DNA of 64,000 nucleotides from Branchiostoma floridae (GCF_000003815.2 NC_049981.1:8562204-8626203); one strand, 5' to 3'; shown: positions 12,401 through 27,500, counted from the stretch's first letter. Notes: generated by a model not told the origin, from the letters alone. Numbers and translations are program-made.

Positions 12401-15400
12401 CTCGTTCCTAACAAAGACTGGAGTTAGACAGTCCCAGGTCAATTTTTGTGTTAGAAAGTCAGCTTTTGTGCACGAAATTACAGTTGAATATGAATTTTCA
12501 AGTTAATCTATCTTTATGTATTAGAATTTAATCTATCGTTTTATTAAGGACCAACGAACTACGTTTGAATCTCAAAACAAGTCATTTATGACGAAATGAG
12601 GTAGTCAGAAGTACCTTGTCGTTGCCATCAATGCCCTTATAGGTCCTGTAGGATATGCCGTCATCACTGAACTGCACCATGAACGTCTTCACCCATTGGT
12701 CTGCATCTTGTCTCCCCTGTGTGATCACACCAGTGACCTGACGTGGACGGCAGAAACATTGTTATTGATAAACATTGTTATTGATAAACATTGTTATTGA
12801 TAAACATTGTTATTGAACGTCTCCCAACGACCCACCAGGAGGTCAAGGGATAGGTGAGGTTAGGCAATGTTTGAGATCGGTAGTATCTGAAATATATCAA
12901 TGTGCCAAGACTTCACAGTAAGAACTACCATCCTTACATTTGCGTATGTAGTCCATCGCGTTTCCTTCTTTACTATTTCCCCAATTCAGTTGAATCTTCG
13001 CACTTCTTTAAGCTATGTAATGGCTAAGTTATATTTGATATCCTGATTTCAGTTGTGTCATTTAGACCTCTTTCTCTGTGTTGTGGCATTGCTGTTTTAT
13101 CCTCTTCAAAATTAGATGTACTCTTATTTCGTGTTAAACTTCTCATGTCTTTGATTAATCTGTGGTTACTATATTGATTAACATAATATTCTTCTTATGT
13201 AATACACGTTACAATAAAATGAATGGAAGTTCAGGTTGATATGTTGATATGTAAATGTATATATGTCACGTACAAGATGACATTTTTGTTTGTCATATTA
13301 TATGGAAAGTAATTCTATGTCCAATGTGTTATCGGTGATTTCTTTTGCAAATGCCAAATCTAATGCGGCCATCGGGCGAAAACAAGATTACTATTAAGAC
13401 ATGTCATCTCAACCAACGAATCTCTTATTCCTATTTCAATAAAAGGGTAACTAATGCTAAAAGAACATACCAATTCTCAACACCCTGGAACAATTTTTCC
13501 GCTTATACTAAAATTTTATTTTCAAATATTCTTGATACCTTTTTGGTTGCCCTAAAGTCGACCTGTACCCAAGGCTGCCCGTCTCCCGACAGAGGCACCC
13601 AGCCGCCAGGGTTATTATCACTGGATATGTAATTCAGACGAGCCCTGAAAAACAAAACATTCAAGACCATGGCGATCGGCCCTGTTCTTCATCTAAGCCA
13701 CACTGACTTGATTTTATGGATGACATTCGCAATAATTTTGTCAAACCATTGGTCAAACTGTCCTTATGAGTATTCTTATGACAGCCATATATCATCCACA
13801 GTCCTTTGAGAGATATACGTTGTAATAGTTTACTTCTTTGATAGTTCTTGTTATCTAATATCGATTACTTCAGTTGAGTCTGCTAACATGAACCAGACAA
13901 CCTACTTGTGCCTCCTACAAAGAAAGACGTAATGTTCGATACACTGTGTTTTGTGGTTTAATTCGTAATATTAGTCCCGTGGTTTAACAGCATTTCTTGT
14001 GCTGGTTTTTGTAAACCCCCCCCCCCCCAATTACTTTTGGGTTCTCCAAAGGATGTCATCTATAAAATTAGGCGAGCGTGGCCTTTAGAAGTCATAACAT
14101 ATCAGAGGGACAGGAATGGTCAGGAAGGACCGTGGCACAGCTGACCTGACTGGCTGATGACGAGCGTCAAAAGTGGAGAACCTTTATAGACAGACAGACT
14201 GCCCCTACGGCTACATAGCTATGGGACTGAGTATGTGAATGAGCAGAGATTAGTCACGTAGCAAATCTATGTTTGCAGTGGTAATTTTCTGATGTTTTCA
14301 TACTGATAGTCAAATGTTGCTTTCTGATGATTTCCTACCTTCCAGCGTACTGGTTGTTACTTGAGGCAGACAGCTGGTAGTCAGCAATGTTACCAGCCTC
14401 CATCCCCATGGGAACAAGACACACTGTGGAAGACATATGATGAAAAGTCTCTTTAGAATTCTTTAGAATATCCTTGCAAAGACTTTTTGGATAATGTAAA
14501 TTCAATTTTTTTCGCTTGATTCTGGGTTCATTGAGACAATACTGACTCTTCTGGCCGGTCGAATCCCCTAGTACGCTATTCCCTCTATTTGTCTAATTTC
14601 TACTATTTGACCAACGATCCGCGGAGCCTAGAATATAGAGGCTATCTGCCCACCTAAACCTTTATTTCTACCACAAATGTACAATTCTCTTCCTATCGAA
14701 TGATTAGAAACCCTGGAACTTAAATGTAGTTACAGAGTATTTAATTTGTTCACTTTTTTCGGTATGATTCGTTAACAACTACAAACGTAGTATTTACTTG
14801 TCTTGTAATTGTCATTGCAGCAACTTGTCGAAAACCTTGTAAAAGATGATCACCTACCGCTTAGAGTACACCTGTAAAGGACTTCTAAGTACTTATAGGT
14901 TCCACTACACGGGTCTCCAAACACAGCGTTGGTGGCGTCTAGCGTACAAGACTGTTGGTTGTCGCATATGCTTTGAACCTGGCATTGGCAAAATGCATGC
15001 ATTACTGAACAGATAAGGGTAATATTATGTGTTCTCTATGTATACCACTTGAGCCTTATATATTAGAGAAGTGCAATTGTATTCTAGGGTAGACAATTTC
15101 TCCAGTTTAGCAATAGGCACATGAGTTAGAATTTTAGAAGTGGTAGTGAAATTGTATTTTCTTATAACGATGTAATCTGTATCCATAGTTGTAGTACCTT
15201 ACGAACGTTTCTGCACTTTTGTGCCCATTATAAATTCTGTTTTGTGGCCATATCACTAGTATAAAGATGACAGACGGTCACTGAAAAGTGGCTGTGTACA
15301 AAGAATCTTGTTATTTATCTATAAGACGGACTTACAGTCTGAAATGCTGTTGAGCTGAGGCAGTCTACTACAGATACGGGGTTGTTGGAGCAGACGTTGG

Positions 15401-18400
15401 GGTCAGTCCTGCCATAGTTGGCTGACACTATCTGAATAACTTCGTCTCCTTGACAGCTGATGCTGTCACTGTTACGCTCGCATATGTGGAGAATATGCTC
15501 ATCTGCAAAGATTGTAACACTTAAGATCATATCATTGAAAAGTATCATTTTTCTCACAGTTTTGCTATTTTGACTTCATTTGAAACAATAGAATCCCCTC
15601 GCTATTGAGATACTTAAAAAAATCATACTCACCTGGCTGGTCGGGGACGGGAGTTGGAGTTGGTACATTTGCTGTAGAAACGAGGAGAGTAAAAGCATCC
15701 GCATTTTACTATGGTTGGTTGTATGTTCTTGATAAAAGGTTTGATTGGCGTGATTTCTTCCAGCTTTCGAGGCCTGATTGAGTTCGAATTTGGGGAATTA
15801 TCCTGAAGTAAACTAACGGTAGTGTGAGAGGACATCCCTTCATGTACTAGTCTCAGAACAGCCTATCTAGCAACAGTAAATTTTGAGGGGCAAACACTTC
15901 CATGTAAAAGATAAGAGTAAAACTTAGAATATTCTTCATAAACAAATGAAAACGTATATGCATAGTAACAACGACAACAAAAAACCTGAAAAATATTATT
16001 ATGAGCCAATAAAACGAGGTCCGTATGGACCCCAAATGCTCAAATTAGTCGCTTGTATCGTTCGTATGAGGGCAATTAGATCAAATAACCAAGTTCTAAA
16101 ATGAATTGCGTTAAACTGTCTAGAGAAGGAAACAACAGTTTCTAGAATGTCTAGAATGCTTCAATAAGCTTCAGCATATCTGTTCGAAGAAATATCAAAA
16201 CATGAATGACTTTGACAAGAACAATGTACCTCTCATTTTGCAGATGTACCCTCTAAGATTGTCACAGTTCAGGTCATTCCAGTTGCCATTGGTCACGGCG
16301 ATCTCCGTACAGTCCTCGCCACCGTTTCCAGCATTGTTAGGCTCCCCTGGAGGGTAAACAGTTTACACTACAATTAATCATCAGGTAAGGTGATTTGATT
16401 TTATGAATGAGTTTTTTTACGTATATGTTGATCCATGGTTTGTCTCAATTAAGTTATTTGTGCGTTGTCGCCTTGCTTTACTTACCACCTCCCCAGTTGA
16501 GAAAGGTAAAAGGACTCCCGTCGACCCAACTCCAGCCTCCCTCTGTCGTCTGGTCATGAGCACCTATCCACATGGTGGCCATGTTGGTGACAAGGGAAAC
16601 TCTTCCTGTATGGCAATAGACAGTGATTCAATTACCCAGCGTAAAATGGAGGTCCCGTGTTTGAGGAGGAGAACCACATCTAGGGCATATAAGAGAACCC
16701 ACCACACTTATTGAAAAGTGTAGGTGTGAGTGGTTAAAAAAAACATGGTCCTATGGCCGCACCTGGGGTAATTTCTGTCGTATAAGTTAGCGTCTAATGG
16801 CAAATACTCTGCAATCTAGCCCAGCCAAGTGTATAACAGTACTGCAAGGATCCTCAATATAGCATGTCTAAACGTATACGCAATTCTGGGAGGCTGGTCA
16901 CACTACTTCCGAGGTCAGAAAAGTTGCTCCAAATCACCTGTGATATATGCACTTTCAGAAGGTGTGTTGATGCTGACCAGATCGCCACCGTTTGCTTGGC
17001 ATACTGCCCTGGCGTCGTGCCACGTTCGGAAGGACCCGGTGTGGAACTGGTAGCAGAAGTCGTTTAGAGGATTGTCTTCCCAATCTGGTGGACACACGTG
17101 ACTGGTCCAGCCTGTGCGAATAGGGAAACAGTAAAATAAGTAAAGCAAATTACTAAGTAATAGTCATTGCAATTGACTTTAGACTTAGGGGCTCCCGTGT
17201 CGTCCGACACATGAGGCAGTCAGGTTGGCCCAGCAAGCTCTGTCGGCAGCTATCCTCTGTATATCCCTCCAGTTGATGTTAGCTGTTTGTAGGTCTCTCT
17301 CGATGGTGTGCCTGTAATTCATCCTGGGGCGACCTCTACGTCTCTTTCCCCGTGGTGCCCAGTGCATAACTTGGTATGCCAGTCTGTCTGGTGAGAGTCT
17401 CATGACATGGCCCAACCAGCTCAAGCGCCGCTTTCGGATTGTCACAGACACTGGTTTTTGGCTGGTCCTAGCTCTTACTTCAGTGTTGGGTTTGAAGTCA
17501 TCCCATCTGATGCCTAGTATCTTCCTTAGGCATTTATTGTCGAAGACATCTAGTTTCTTTTCTTGGCTTGACTTCATGTGCCATGTTTCGCATCCGTAAA
17601 GTAGGGTAGAGAGAACATTGCTGTTGTAGAATCGCAGTTTAGTTCCCAGGGAGAGCTTCTTGCTAGACCACAGCTTGCCAAGCTGGTTGAAAGCAGCTGA
17701 GGCCTTCCCTAGCCTGCAGTCTAGTTCCTTGTCCATGTCCCCTCTGTTGTTCATGGAGCTGCCTAAGTAAGTAAAGTTCTCCACCACTTCCACTTCATTG
17801 TTGTCAATGATCACACTTGTGGGAGGGGGGTGCGTCCCTACTAACATGTTCTTGGTCTTTTTGGCACTAATGGTGAGTCCAATACTGCCTGCAGATGAGC
17901 CTATGTCCTCCACTAGGGGTTGTAGGTCCTGTGTGCGGTCTGCTAGAGCAGCTATATCATCAGCAAAGTCAAGATCTGCTAACTTTGTGTTCTGTATCCA
18001 CTGAATCCCTTTCCCCTCTGTTGCTGTTGCAAGGACCCAGTCTATCGCCATGGCAAAAAGAATTGGAGACAACATGCATCCTTGGCGGACCCCGCTTACC
18101 ACCTCAAACCATCCGCTGTATCCCTCACCCGTCCGCACGCAGCATTTTGAGTTGGTGTATATTTGTCTGATTGCGGAGATGAGTTTACTTGGGATGCCGT
18201 AGACATACATGATATTCCAGAGTGATGGTCTGTGGATGCTATCAAATGCCTTGGAGAAGTCAATGAAACTAATGGCCAGTGGAGTTTGCAGTTCTGTACA
18301 ATTCTCGATGATACGTCGAAGGGTGAATATCTGTTCTGCACAGGACCTCTTTGGGCGGAATCCAGCTTGTTGTTCTCGTAGGACCTTGTCTACTGCATCT

Positions 18401-21400
18401 CTCATACGGTTCAGGATGCATGCAGTATACACCTTTCCCGGTATGGAAAGAAGCGTCACTCCCCTCCAGTTGTCACATTCTGCCAGGTTGCCCTTCTTTG
18501 GGATGCACACAACTGCTCCATTCTTCCAGTCCTCCGGCACTTCACCTGAATTCCAGGCCCGATTACAAAGTTGGCTCATCCATTTAACAACAGATTCGCC
18601 CCCTGCTTTGAGCATCTCCGCAGTAATGCCATCCATACCTGGAGACTTGTTGTTCTTCAGGGTCTTGATGGCTTCCTGTACCTCAGCTTCTGTGAAGTCC
18701 CCTGTGTCAATGGGTAGGGGAAGTGATGGCTTCTTGGAATTTGCTTTCATGGAAAATGGAGTGCTTTCATGACAAATGGAGGTATATTTTTTTTATTTAT
18801 TTTGTGACAATATTTCGTATCTAGATAGAGGTTGGGAAGGCAAATATCAATGTCTATTTGGGGCCCCCTGGTGTGTGACATTGATACTGCACCAGAACTG
18901 CAGCAGTTTTTTTGTATCTGTTGTCCCTGGACTGCTACTTTCTTTCTTTTTCGGTGGCACATGCTGTAGGGACGAAGTGATGTGCCTCCCGGCAGCCTAG
19001 GATTTGGGAAATCTTCAATACCTTTCCTATTTGTCAGTTTTACCATATTTCATGAAGTATAGCAAAACTACTTGACATTTTTAAATATTCTTACCCACGG
19101 TTGTCCTTGGAGGTGGCGGCGACCCATTGTCTGAAAAGAAAGATGAAGACATAATTTAGCGCATCACCATAACCATCCAGATATGCAAGAGCAATGCATA
19201 TTAATTAGGGCTGTGTACCGGTAAGGTGTACCGGTACAAAACCGTTTTTTCTTATTGGACTGGTCCGGAAAAAACGGACCTGAAAAAATTTGACCCAAAA
19301 GTTTGACCCATAGGAAAATAAACAGATTATATAATAATAATAATAATGATAACCTTTATTGCAAACTCATGCGCGAAGGCTAATTGCAAAAATACATGTA
19401 TGAAAGTACAATGATGATAATGATACAATAACAAAGTGGACATGAAGTAAAATAGGGGTCGTCAACTAGTGATACTTCTAAGCTAAAATGAATATTATTG
19501 GGTTTGATTTCTTTTCTGTGGAGAGGAGGATGAAATAGAGTTAATTCCAGTTGTGGCGGCCATGTTGGATTTCTGGGGTCATCCGGGGTCATGGCACCAG
19601 AACGAGACTGCAGGTGGTGCCAGCTGGGCATTCTACTATATAGGCTGTATTGCAGACATTAGTATGCCATCTTCGGGAGTGCATTTCACCCCTCTAAGGT
19701 TCACAACTGCACAATATATGCCTGTTATCTATAGAAAATATTGTTTGTGACATTTGAACTTGATTTTGGTGATATTTTTTATCAATTTCTCACATTTTTT
19801 GACGGTTGACCTGAGAGCAACTAATGTCAGTGTTTATATCCTCCATGTGCGCTATGTATCGGTAACTGTGATTAAACCCTACAAAAAACATGGAAATATC
19901 GGACTGGCAGACCTTTGGGTAGAAATTTAGAAGACATTTGGCTGTTATTCTGATGATTTCTCGATGCCAAGAACCGTTCTGCAAACTACACTCTATGGGA
20001 AAATCCTGCGGCACTCAATGGGGAAGGCGGTACATGTACCGGGTGTGCCCCTTTACTTGTTTCCAAATTTATCTGACAGTATTTTTATTGTTTTATTTTA
20101 GCTTAAACAACATACCCCGTAACAAAAATGTCCACATATTGCATAACATTGTGGGATAAAATGTAGCAGATTGTTTACTGTTGTTTTTGCAATTTTTGAA
20201 TGCCAAGGTGGAAAAAACCATAACTTTGATTATAAGTGCCAGCGGAGGAAGGATTGTAGCCTGAGTGTCATCCTAGGTAGCTTACCGGGCTCCCACACTC
20301 ACCCCTCACAAAACAAAGGGGTGAGTATGAGAGCCTCGGTAACCAACTAGGATGACACTCAGGCTATAATCCCTCACATTACTCTAAAATCCGGGCTTCA
20401 TGCCAGTTTCAGATCAGTGTGGGTGGAACTGTGACAGAATTTTCGAAGATCTGTTCATAAAACTACGTATTACTAAGTTCTATCACCAATTTACCCCTGT
20501 AGCTCTTCAAATGGGATAAACCCCACAAATGTAAAATGTTACAAGGGACAAAGTGATATGCTATGTCTAGTCTACATGTCTACACTCAGGCAACAATTCC
20601 TCTTGCACTGACGATAAACTTTACGTTTTTCTCCACGTTGGCATTGAAAAATCCCTAACAGAAAAAAAATCTGCTACATTTCATTCCACAATTTTATGGA
20701 CCCAACATGTGGACTTTGTTCTGTAGGGTTATGTTGTTTAAACTAGAACAAAACAATGTAAAACAATGAAAACGTGAATTGGGAAGAAAGTAAAGGAGCA
20801 CACCCGGCATGATATTCCCATAGAGCGTAGTTTGCAGAACGGATCTTGGCATCGATAAATCATCAGAACAACTGCCAAATGTCTTCTAAATTTCTACCCG
20901 CAAAGATGTCATCCCCGTATTTTATGTATTTGTAGGGTTTAATCCCAATAGTAAACTTACTATATCACAGTTACCAATACAAAGCACTCATGGATGATAT
21001 AAACACTGACACTAATTGTTCTCAGGTCACCCATTAAAAAATGTGAGAAATTGATAAAAAATATCACCAAAATCAAATTCAAATGTCCCAAACAATATTT
21101 TCTATAGATAACAGGCATATATTGTGCAGTTTGTCACCTTAGAGGGGTGAAATGCACTCCCGAAGATGGCATACTAATGTCTGCAATACAGCCTATATAG
21201 TAGAATGCCCAGCTGGTACCACCTGCAGTCTCGTTCTGGTGCCATGACCCCGGATGACCCCGGAAATCCAACATGGCCACCACAACTGGAATTAACTCTA
21301 TTCCTGACATTTTGGGAGACATATGCATTGGGTGATGCTAACAGGAAGACAGTTTTTTGTAGTTCGGTACGATGTGCAAAGCTGGGAAAAATTTTGTTGC

Positions 21401-24400
21401 CTAGTTTAAATAGTACCTTTGTACCTCCTTCAAAAGCGCCTTGTACGAATTGCGGGCAATGCCACTTTCACAGCACACACAGCATCTCTTTCATGATTTA
21501 AATGTTATGACGGTATTCTATATCAACAAATTTCAAGTTGCCATATTTGTACATAAAATTGTCCACAATAGTTCTTTACTACCACAGCAATTTAGATGTC
21601 TTTTTAATTTCAATTCAAATTCAGATTTTCACCACCACTTCACAAGACAGCAGAATCTTTTAAGACCAGTTAAAGCAAAATCTTGTCTAAAACAACACAC
21701 AATAAAGTTTAGAGGCCCCACCATCTGGAATAATTTAAGTCAAGTCCAACAATGCTGCTTATCATTACCCAGGTTCAAAAAGCTTATCAATATTGATTGC
21801 ATCACACACCCAAGCATAAATTTTACCTGATTTGTTTGATTTCCTTGTTTCCTTGTTTTTCATATTCGTTTTTGGTTGTTCTTGGTAGACGTCCTGTCTG
21901 TCATGCGCGACAGGGTCGTGTGGAAGAACTACATAGTGTCACCGGATGGATGAACTGAACTGAACTGGTAGTTAATAGCTATTGTTTCCAAAGACTTAGA
22001 GATCCTACCTTTTTTGTCAAATTCCGACTTACTTGTATATGATTTGTCAAATTTTGTTTTGTATTTATTATTTCATTTGATCATTTGTAATATAACTTCT
22101 ATTCCATAAGTATACTTCACATAATGATTTCAACTTATGTGCATTTTTCGTTCACTTTAATTATGTATAATTATTATTTCTGTGACTTAGTTCTGGGGGA
22201 GGCCCAAGAAAAGCCACATAGGCTTCTGCCCACCCCCCGCATGTACTTCATTTCTGTATTTACATTTCCTTCAAGCCATGTTATGTGCGAATAAAGAAAG
22301 AAAGAAAGAACAGCATCTGTGTTCAGTCATCGATTTATGTACCTGTCAACTATGTTTGATAAATGAAAGCATTGCCAAGCAAATGGATATTTATGAATAA
22401 TAAGATTGTTATGTGCTTATTTCTTACAAGACTTACTGGGGGCTTTCTTGCAGACGGAATCTTGTTTGACATTATTGTTGTTGCACCTGTTGTCGTTCCA
22501 GCGCCCGTTGGTGTGCATCTCCACACAGTCCTCCGAGTTTCCAGCGTCGTCTGGTTGATTAGGTAGCCAATTTAGGTAGCCCTGGAACACAAATCAAGAA
22601 ACGTAGGCCGGACTCTACCCTCCCTTTCGTCCAAAAATTAATTTATTGTTTATCCGTTAATTAGGGTTTGTTATTTGGGTTTGTTGAACATTGGGTTCTT
22701 CCCACTTTGGATTGACATTTGGATGCGAGGCATATCCACTAGTCTATCTTGATTTATCATTTTTGCTTTCATACGATATGACTGCGATGGCAAATTCGAC
22801 ATTATCGTGTCGTTGATAGCACTGTCACGTTATCTACGATTTTTGGGCGTACTTCGCGATTGCTGGGAGGTCGACCGAATTACTCGCTAGTTCAATGAAG
22901 GCTACATTTGCCAGCAAACAGGAGTCGGGCTAAACTCGTCCGATCAACGGGCGTGCGTCGTCCAATTTGCTACCGATGGTCAACAAGTCGGTCTCCCTAC
23001 ATCTCAAAGCTCTGCGACCTCAAAGATCACCGGCGACTAGTCACTGATGTTAAGAACAAATTTCGGTGCACGGCGAGCATCTGGCAACTCCTTAAAATCG
23101 CCGACGATCACTAATAATCGCGCGATGATCGAGAAAACACCGGACGTCTTACTGCCGAAAATGTCATCAAGGGCTCAGAAAAGTGTCGTCCGATCGATTC
23201 TCGCGCAATGTGACAGGTGTATAAAGCAAACTACACAAAGGACAGCTTACCACTCCGGTGCTATCCGTCCATCGCCAGGTGCCTTCAGTTCCCTTGTCGT
23301 TCAAACCGATCCAGATTTTCCGAGCAGCACTGTGGGCTACAAGAGTAACAGGGACAATTACGTTTATCTTGATATATAGATGGAATTCATTGATTTGTTT
23401 TCACGCAAAATACAAACTCATTTTTTTTCTTCATTTTGTTATGTTACTATTCACAAATAAAAGTAGCATCTGAACAAAAAAGGAATTCCCATGAAAAGAA
23501 TGGGAATTCCTGGCACTGGCTTCCTGGTTGAAAAAAAGAACAACAACACTGTCTTCCTGTTTGGAATTGCAGGGGTCTTGTTTGCCCCTCTCGCTGGAAT
23601 TCCATCAATCTGTAGCTGACTGTTCCAGTTTTCTAGGCCGAATGCCTCCAGGCCCAAAGGGAGCCCGCTTTGAGACCCACTTTCTACAAGCGGTTGGAAT
23701 TCAAGCAGCCGTGCGAAACACTGACTCCCTGACTGGAATTCCAAACATTCCCATGGACCAGCATTCCTCTGGATAAATGCCTGTACAATTCCTAAAATTC
23801 TTGCCCCTGACGCGTCGCAAAGTCGAAAACAACCAAAAGTGACCGAAAACAAACTATAACAAGAAAGATGTTACGGAGACATATTCTATTCACTTTCATC
23901 TAACCCTTTGAATAATTTCAATGGGTTATTATTCAATAATCAGATTTGATTTTGGACACGAGTTAAGCTAGAACGTTATCAATAGTCAATTTCCATGTTA
24001 TCAATAGTCAATTTCAAGTTGTTTTCGGTTGCTTTTGTAAGTTTTCGGTTGTTTTTGGTAGTTTTTTTCTTCCCAAATATTTATGTAGCTCGATAAAGAG
24101 AATAGTCACTTTTCTGCTATTTAACTCTAGTACCACAGTGGCTACAAGACTAGAAAAGTATAAAGAAATCGAACTTACAGCGAATGAACTCGTTCTCCTG
24201 GCCGGTTCTGACTGAAGCTAGATGTGCTCCTACTTGAGAGCAGCGGTTTTCCGCCTGTTGCCAGGTCAACTCTTGTGTTCTGAACAGGTAGCAGTAGTTT
24301 TCCCAGATGACCCAGCCGTCATCACAGTACGTTGTCGCTGATAAAACAGTTTTTATTCTTAGTAACTGATAGATTAAAAATATTGTTGGCGAATTAGTAG

Positions 24401-24510
24401 GGAAAACTGCATTCAAAAACACACACTCACAAAGAGAGAGAGCGAGAGAGAGAGCGAGAGAGAGAGAGAGAGCGAGAGAGAGAGAGAAAGAGAGAGAGAG
24501 AGTAGGAGAA

Positions 24511-24555
<45 letters not shown>

Positions 24556-27500
24556 AAGAGAGAGAGAGAGCAGGAGAAAGGAAAGAAAAGGTACAACAAA
24601 TATCAGGGCAAATTTCCTCAGTGACACTGAAGAAAGGTAGTGATATCTACCTCAAACGGCTCACCATTTCCAAAATGCAAATTTCCTCAGTGACACTGAA
24701 GAAAGGTAGTGATATCTACCTCAAACGGCTCACCATTTCCAAAATCATATCCAGTTGCCTAAGTAATTGTTATTTGGCGTATCTTATTACCTGGATGTCT
24801 AACCTTCATCGACGCGTTAACAGTAATTCTACCTGGTTTTGTGTCACATCCCAGCAGCTCCAGTCGCATAGCGGCGCCTGCTGGGGCCCAGTCTACCGGG
24901 TACACCCTGGTGAAGCGGGTCACGTGGGGTTCCTGTAGAATGTTCCTCACGCGCGTGTCCTCGTCGTTGTTGGCGGGGAAAATCTGCGCCAAATATATCG
25001 TAATTAAGTCACACAACTACGTAGAGATCATTAACATTTTGGTTGAATGAAGCGAGCCGCGGTCATGCTGGTATCTTTTATTTGCATTTCAATGTATAAA
25101 CTACAATCATCGACATAGTGAAGCATGAGAGAAAGACTTATTTATTTATCAGATTGATAGTTGCAGAGTAGGTACGTATAGATCTAACAAAATGTTGGGC
25201 AAAGTTGGATGCAGATTTACAGCAACTTTATCGATCTGATATGATATCAGAATAACCGTTATCACTTTGATATTGTATTTAGGACCGTCATGTTAAGTGT
25301 TGGACCGCAGAAAGAAAAGATAACAAAACGTGAAGCTAATTGAGGATCAAAATATGGCCACACTGACTTAATTTCGATGACATCCGCGTGAATATTGAAT
25401 TTTATGCTTGCCAGAGGACCTGCTGTCCAGGGTAAGGGCACATGGTCAGAGCATGGAGCCACAGTGCCCCTTTTCCCCTCTTTAAACAAGAATGACAATA
25501 TAAACATGATTGAAATGGCGTTGATTGGACATAGGACAAATCAAGCCTGGGAAAGAATGGACTTGATGCTTAGTCCCGTGGTTTAGCAGAAATGCCCCCC
25601 CCCCCCTCACGCAGTAGTTTTGGGTCCCCAGAGGATGTCATCCATGGAATTAAGTCAGTGTGGCCAAAAGTCTAAGTCAAAGAATATGGACTCCATCGGT
25701 CGTTTCGCATAACGATGTGCAGACGTGTTTTGTATATGTCTTCATCTTTGTTCTGCGCATGAGCTAAATGTCGAAATGAAGTATATATTACCCCGTTCCT
25801 ATGGTTGATGTCAGTGTAATTGACCCATTCATTGGTCGGGCTGTCCCTGAAGGCTAATTTGTAGCTCACCACCCACTTGTTTGTTCTGGCACCCTGCGTC
25901 TCAATGCCTGATATCTGAAAATAAAATCATAGAGCTGAAACTTCGATTGTGGCGTTCCGCTGAGCAGAATTGTTAAGAAGAATGTACTACATACTACGGA
26001 AGAGCTGAAGGTGTAAGTCTCAGGCGCGAACCTTGCATGTAGAAGAACACAGCTTCCTCGGTGGTAAGTGTAGAGGTGAAAGATGTCATTGAATACCAAA
26101 CCATACCGTTGCAATACGCTGACTGAAGTTTGGGTATGTCTCAGAAAAATCTCGACAAACATTTTTTTCCCCAGGTGAATTTTGCAGAAATCAAGGACTT
26201 CCATACAATACAAATTTGTAAAAATGATAGTGCTCCCTTCTGGCATGTAAATCGCCGACCTACCGCATGTAACAAAATATTTCAGAATAGAAGAAATGTG
26301 CATGAACTTGCATGATATCTATAACCAACACGGTTGCTCTATTTGAGGTACTTTGCACATTTATCCCAGCAATTAACGAAAATGAAGCAAGCACAACTTG
26401 GGATACTTGGCAACAGTCGGGATACTTTTCGCATTTTGAAATCTTTTAAACGGTTTGTACTTTATTCGAGAAAATACAGTACTTACTTTGGACGTGACAT
26501 ACTTTACCGCAATCTGAGGTTACCCAATTTTTTTCAAAACATCAAAGTGAAAAATTAAGCTCACGCGAAAGCCGGGTAGGCCTAGGTCTACTTCTATCCA
26601 AGGAGCAGAGTCTGTGCTGGTTGGACACCAGGCGGCGCCGACGATACTTGCGTCGTAAATGCCCAGTCGACCGTATTTGGCAGCGTGCTGAGGATCAAGT
26701 TCCGTCGATGCTGATATCTGCCCGTCCGGTATGAACCTGTCTTCCATACCGAGCGGTGTGTAGCAGTCTGGAAATAGATATAACGGTTTGAAAAAATAAT
26801 AAGTTTCAACTTTAACTTTTTGAATAAAGCTATACATGTAGTTAACTCAGAAAAGTTTTAAGTTGTTCAAACAATTACAATGTAACTTAAGTGAATAAGT
26901 GAACAATAAGTGAAATTGCCCATATATTTTGGATACATTGTAAAAGTAACTGTGTAGATATTTCTTTATTTATTTAGAACATTAAGAACTTTATTTCAAG
27001 CATCAGTTTGTTTTTCCATCGTTAGGTTATGTTCTAATAATCTACATCATTTTTCATAAACCGAGGTGCTCAGACAGACATAATTTCCTGTACTTTGCAG
27101 GGATGTGTGGATTCCCATTTCCCCAGCACACTGACCCAGTTTCAAAATGTTGTGTCATCTTAGAACGTGTTAGAACAAATGCTAAATCTATGTTGAAACA
27201 ATTTAAACACTATACAAATGATGTAATCGATATTATAAATTTTCTTACATGTTTGAATACAGTAGCAAACATCTAGAAAATCAAAGGGGTAGAATTGTTC
27301 AAAACATATACTTACTCTGTTTGATTGTTGAAAAATTTTGGATTCTTACAAAATGTTCACATTAGGTTGTGTGGAATGGACGATAGCCTGGAGAAAACTG
27401 TTTTTACATCCACGTGTGATCAGCATTAGGCTTTCATTACTTCCCACCACTTCTATTGTTGTGGCTGTCTAAATGTACTTCGCTAACATCACAAACTTAC

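Noticed and set aside
24150-24627. Long Leu/Ser-rich frames on the minus strand
   Set aside because: They are translations of the GA microsatellite fused to CTLD4 exon 16.
25866-26303. 145-codon minus-strand frame
   Set aside because: Only its end (25866-25914) is real coding sequence (exon 14); the rest is intron upstream of the TTTATTTTCAG acceptor.
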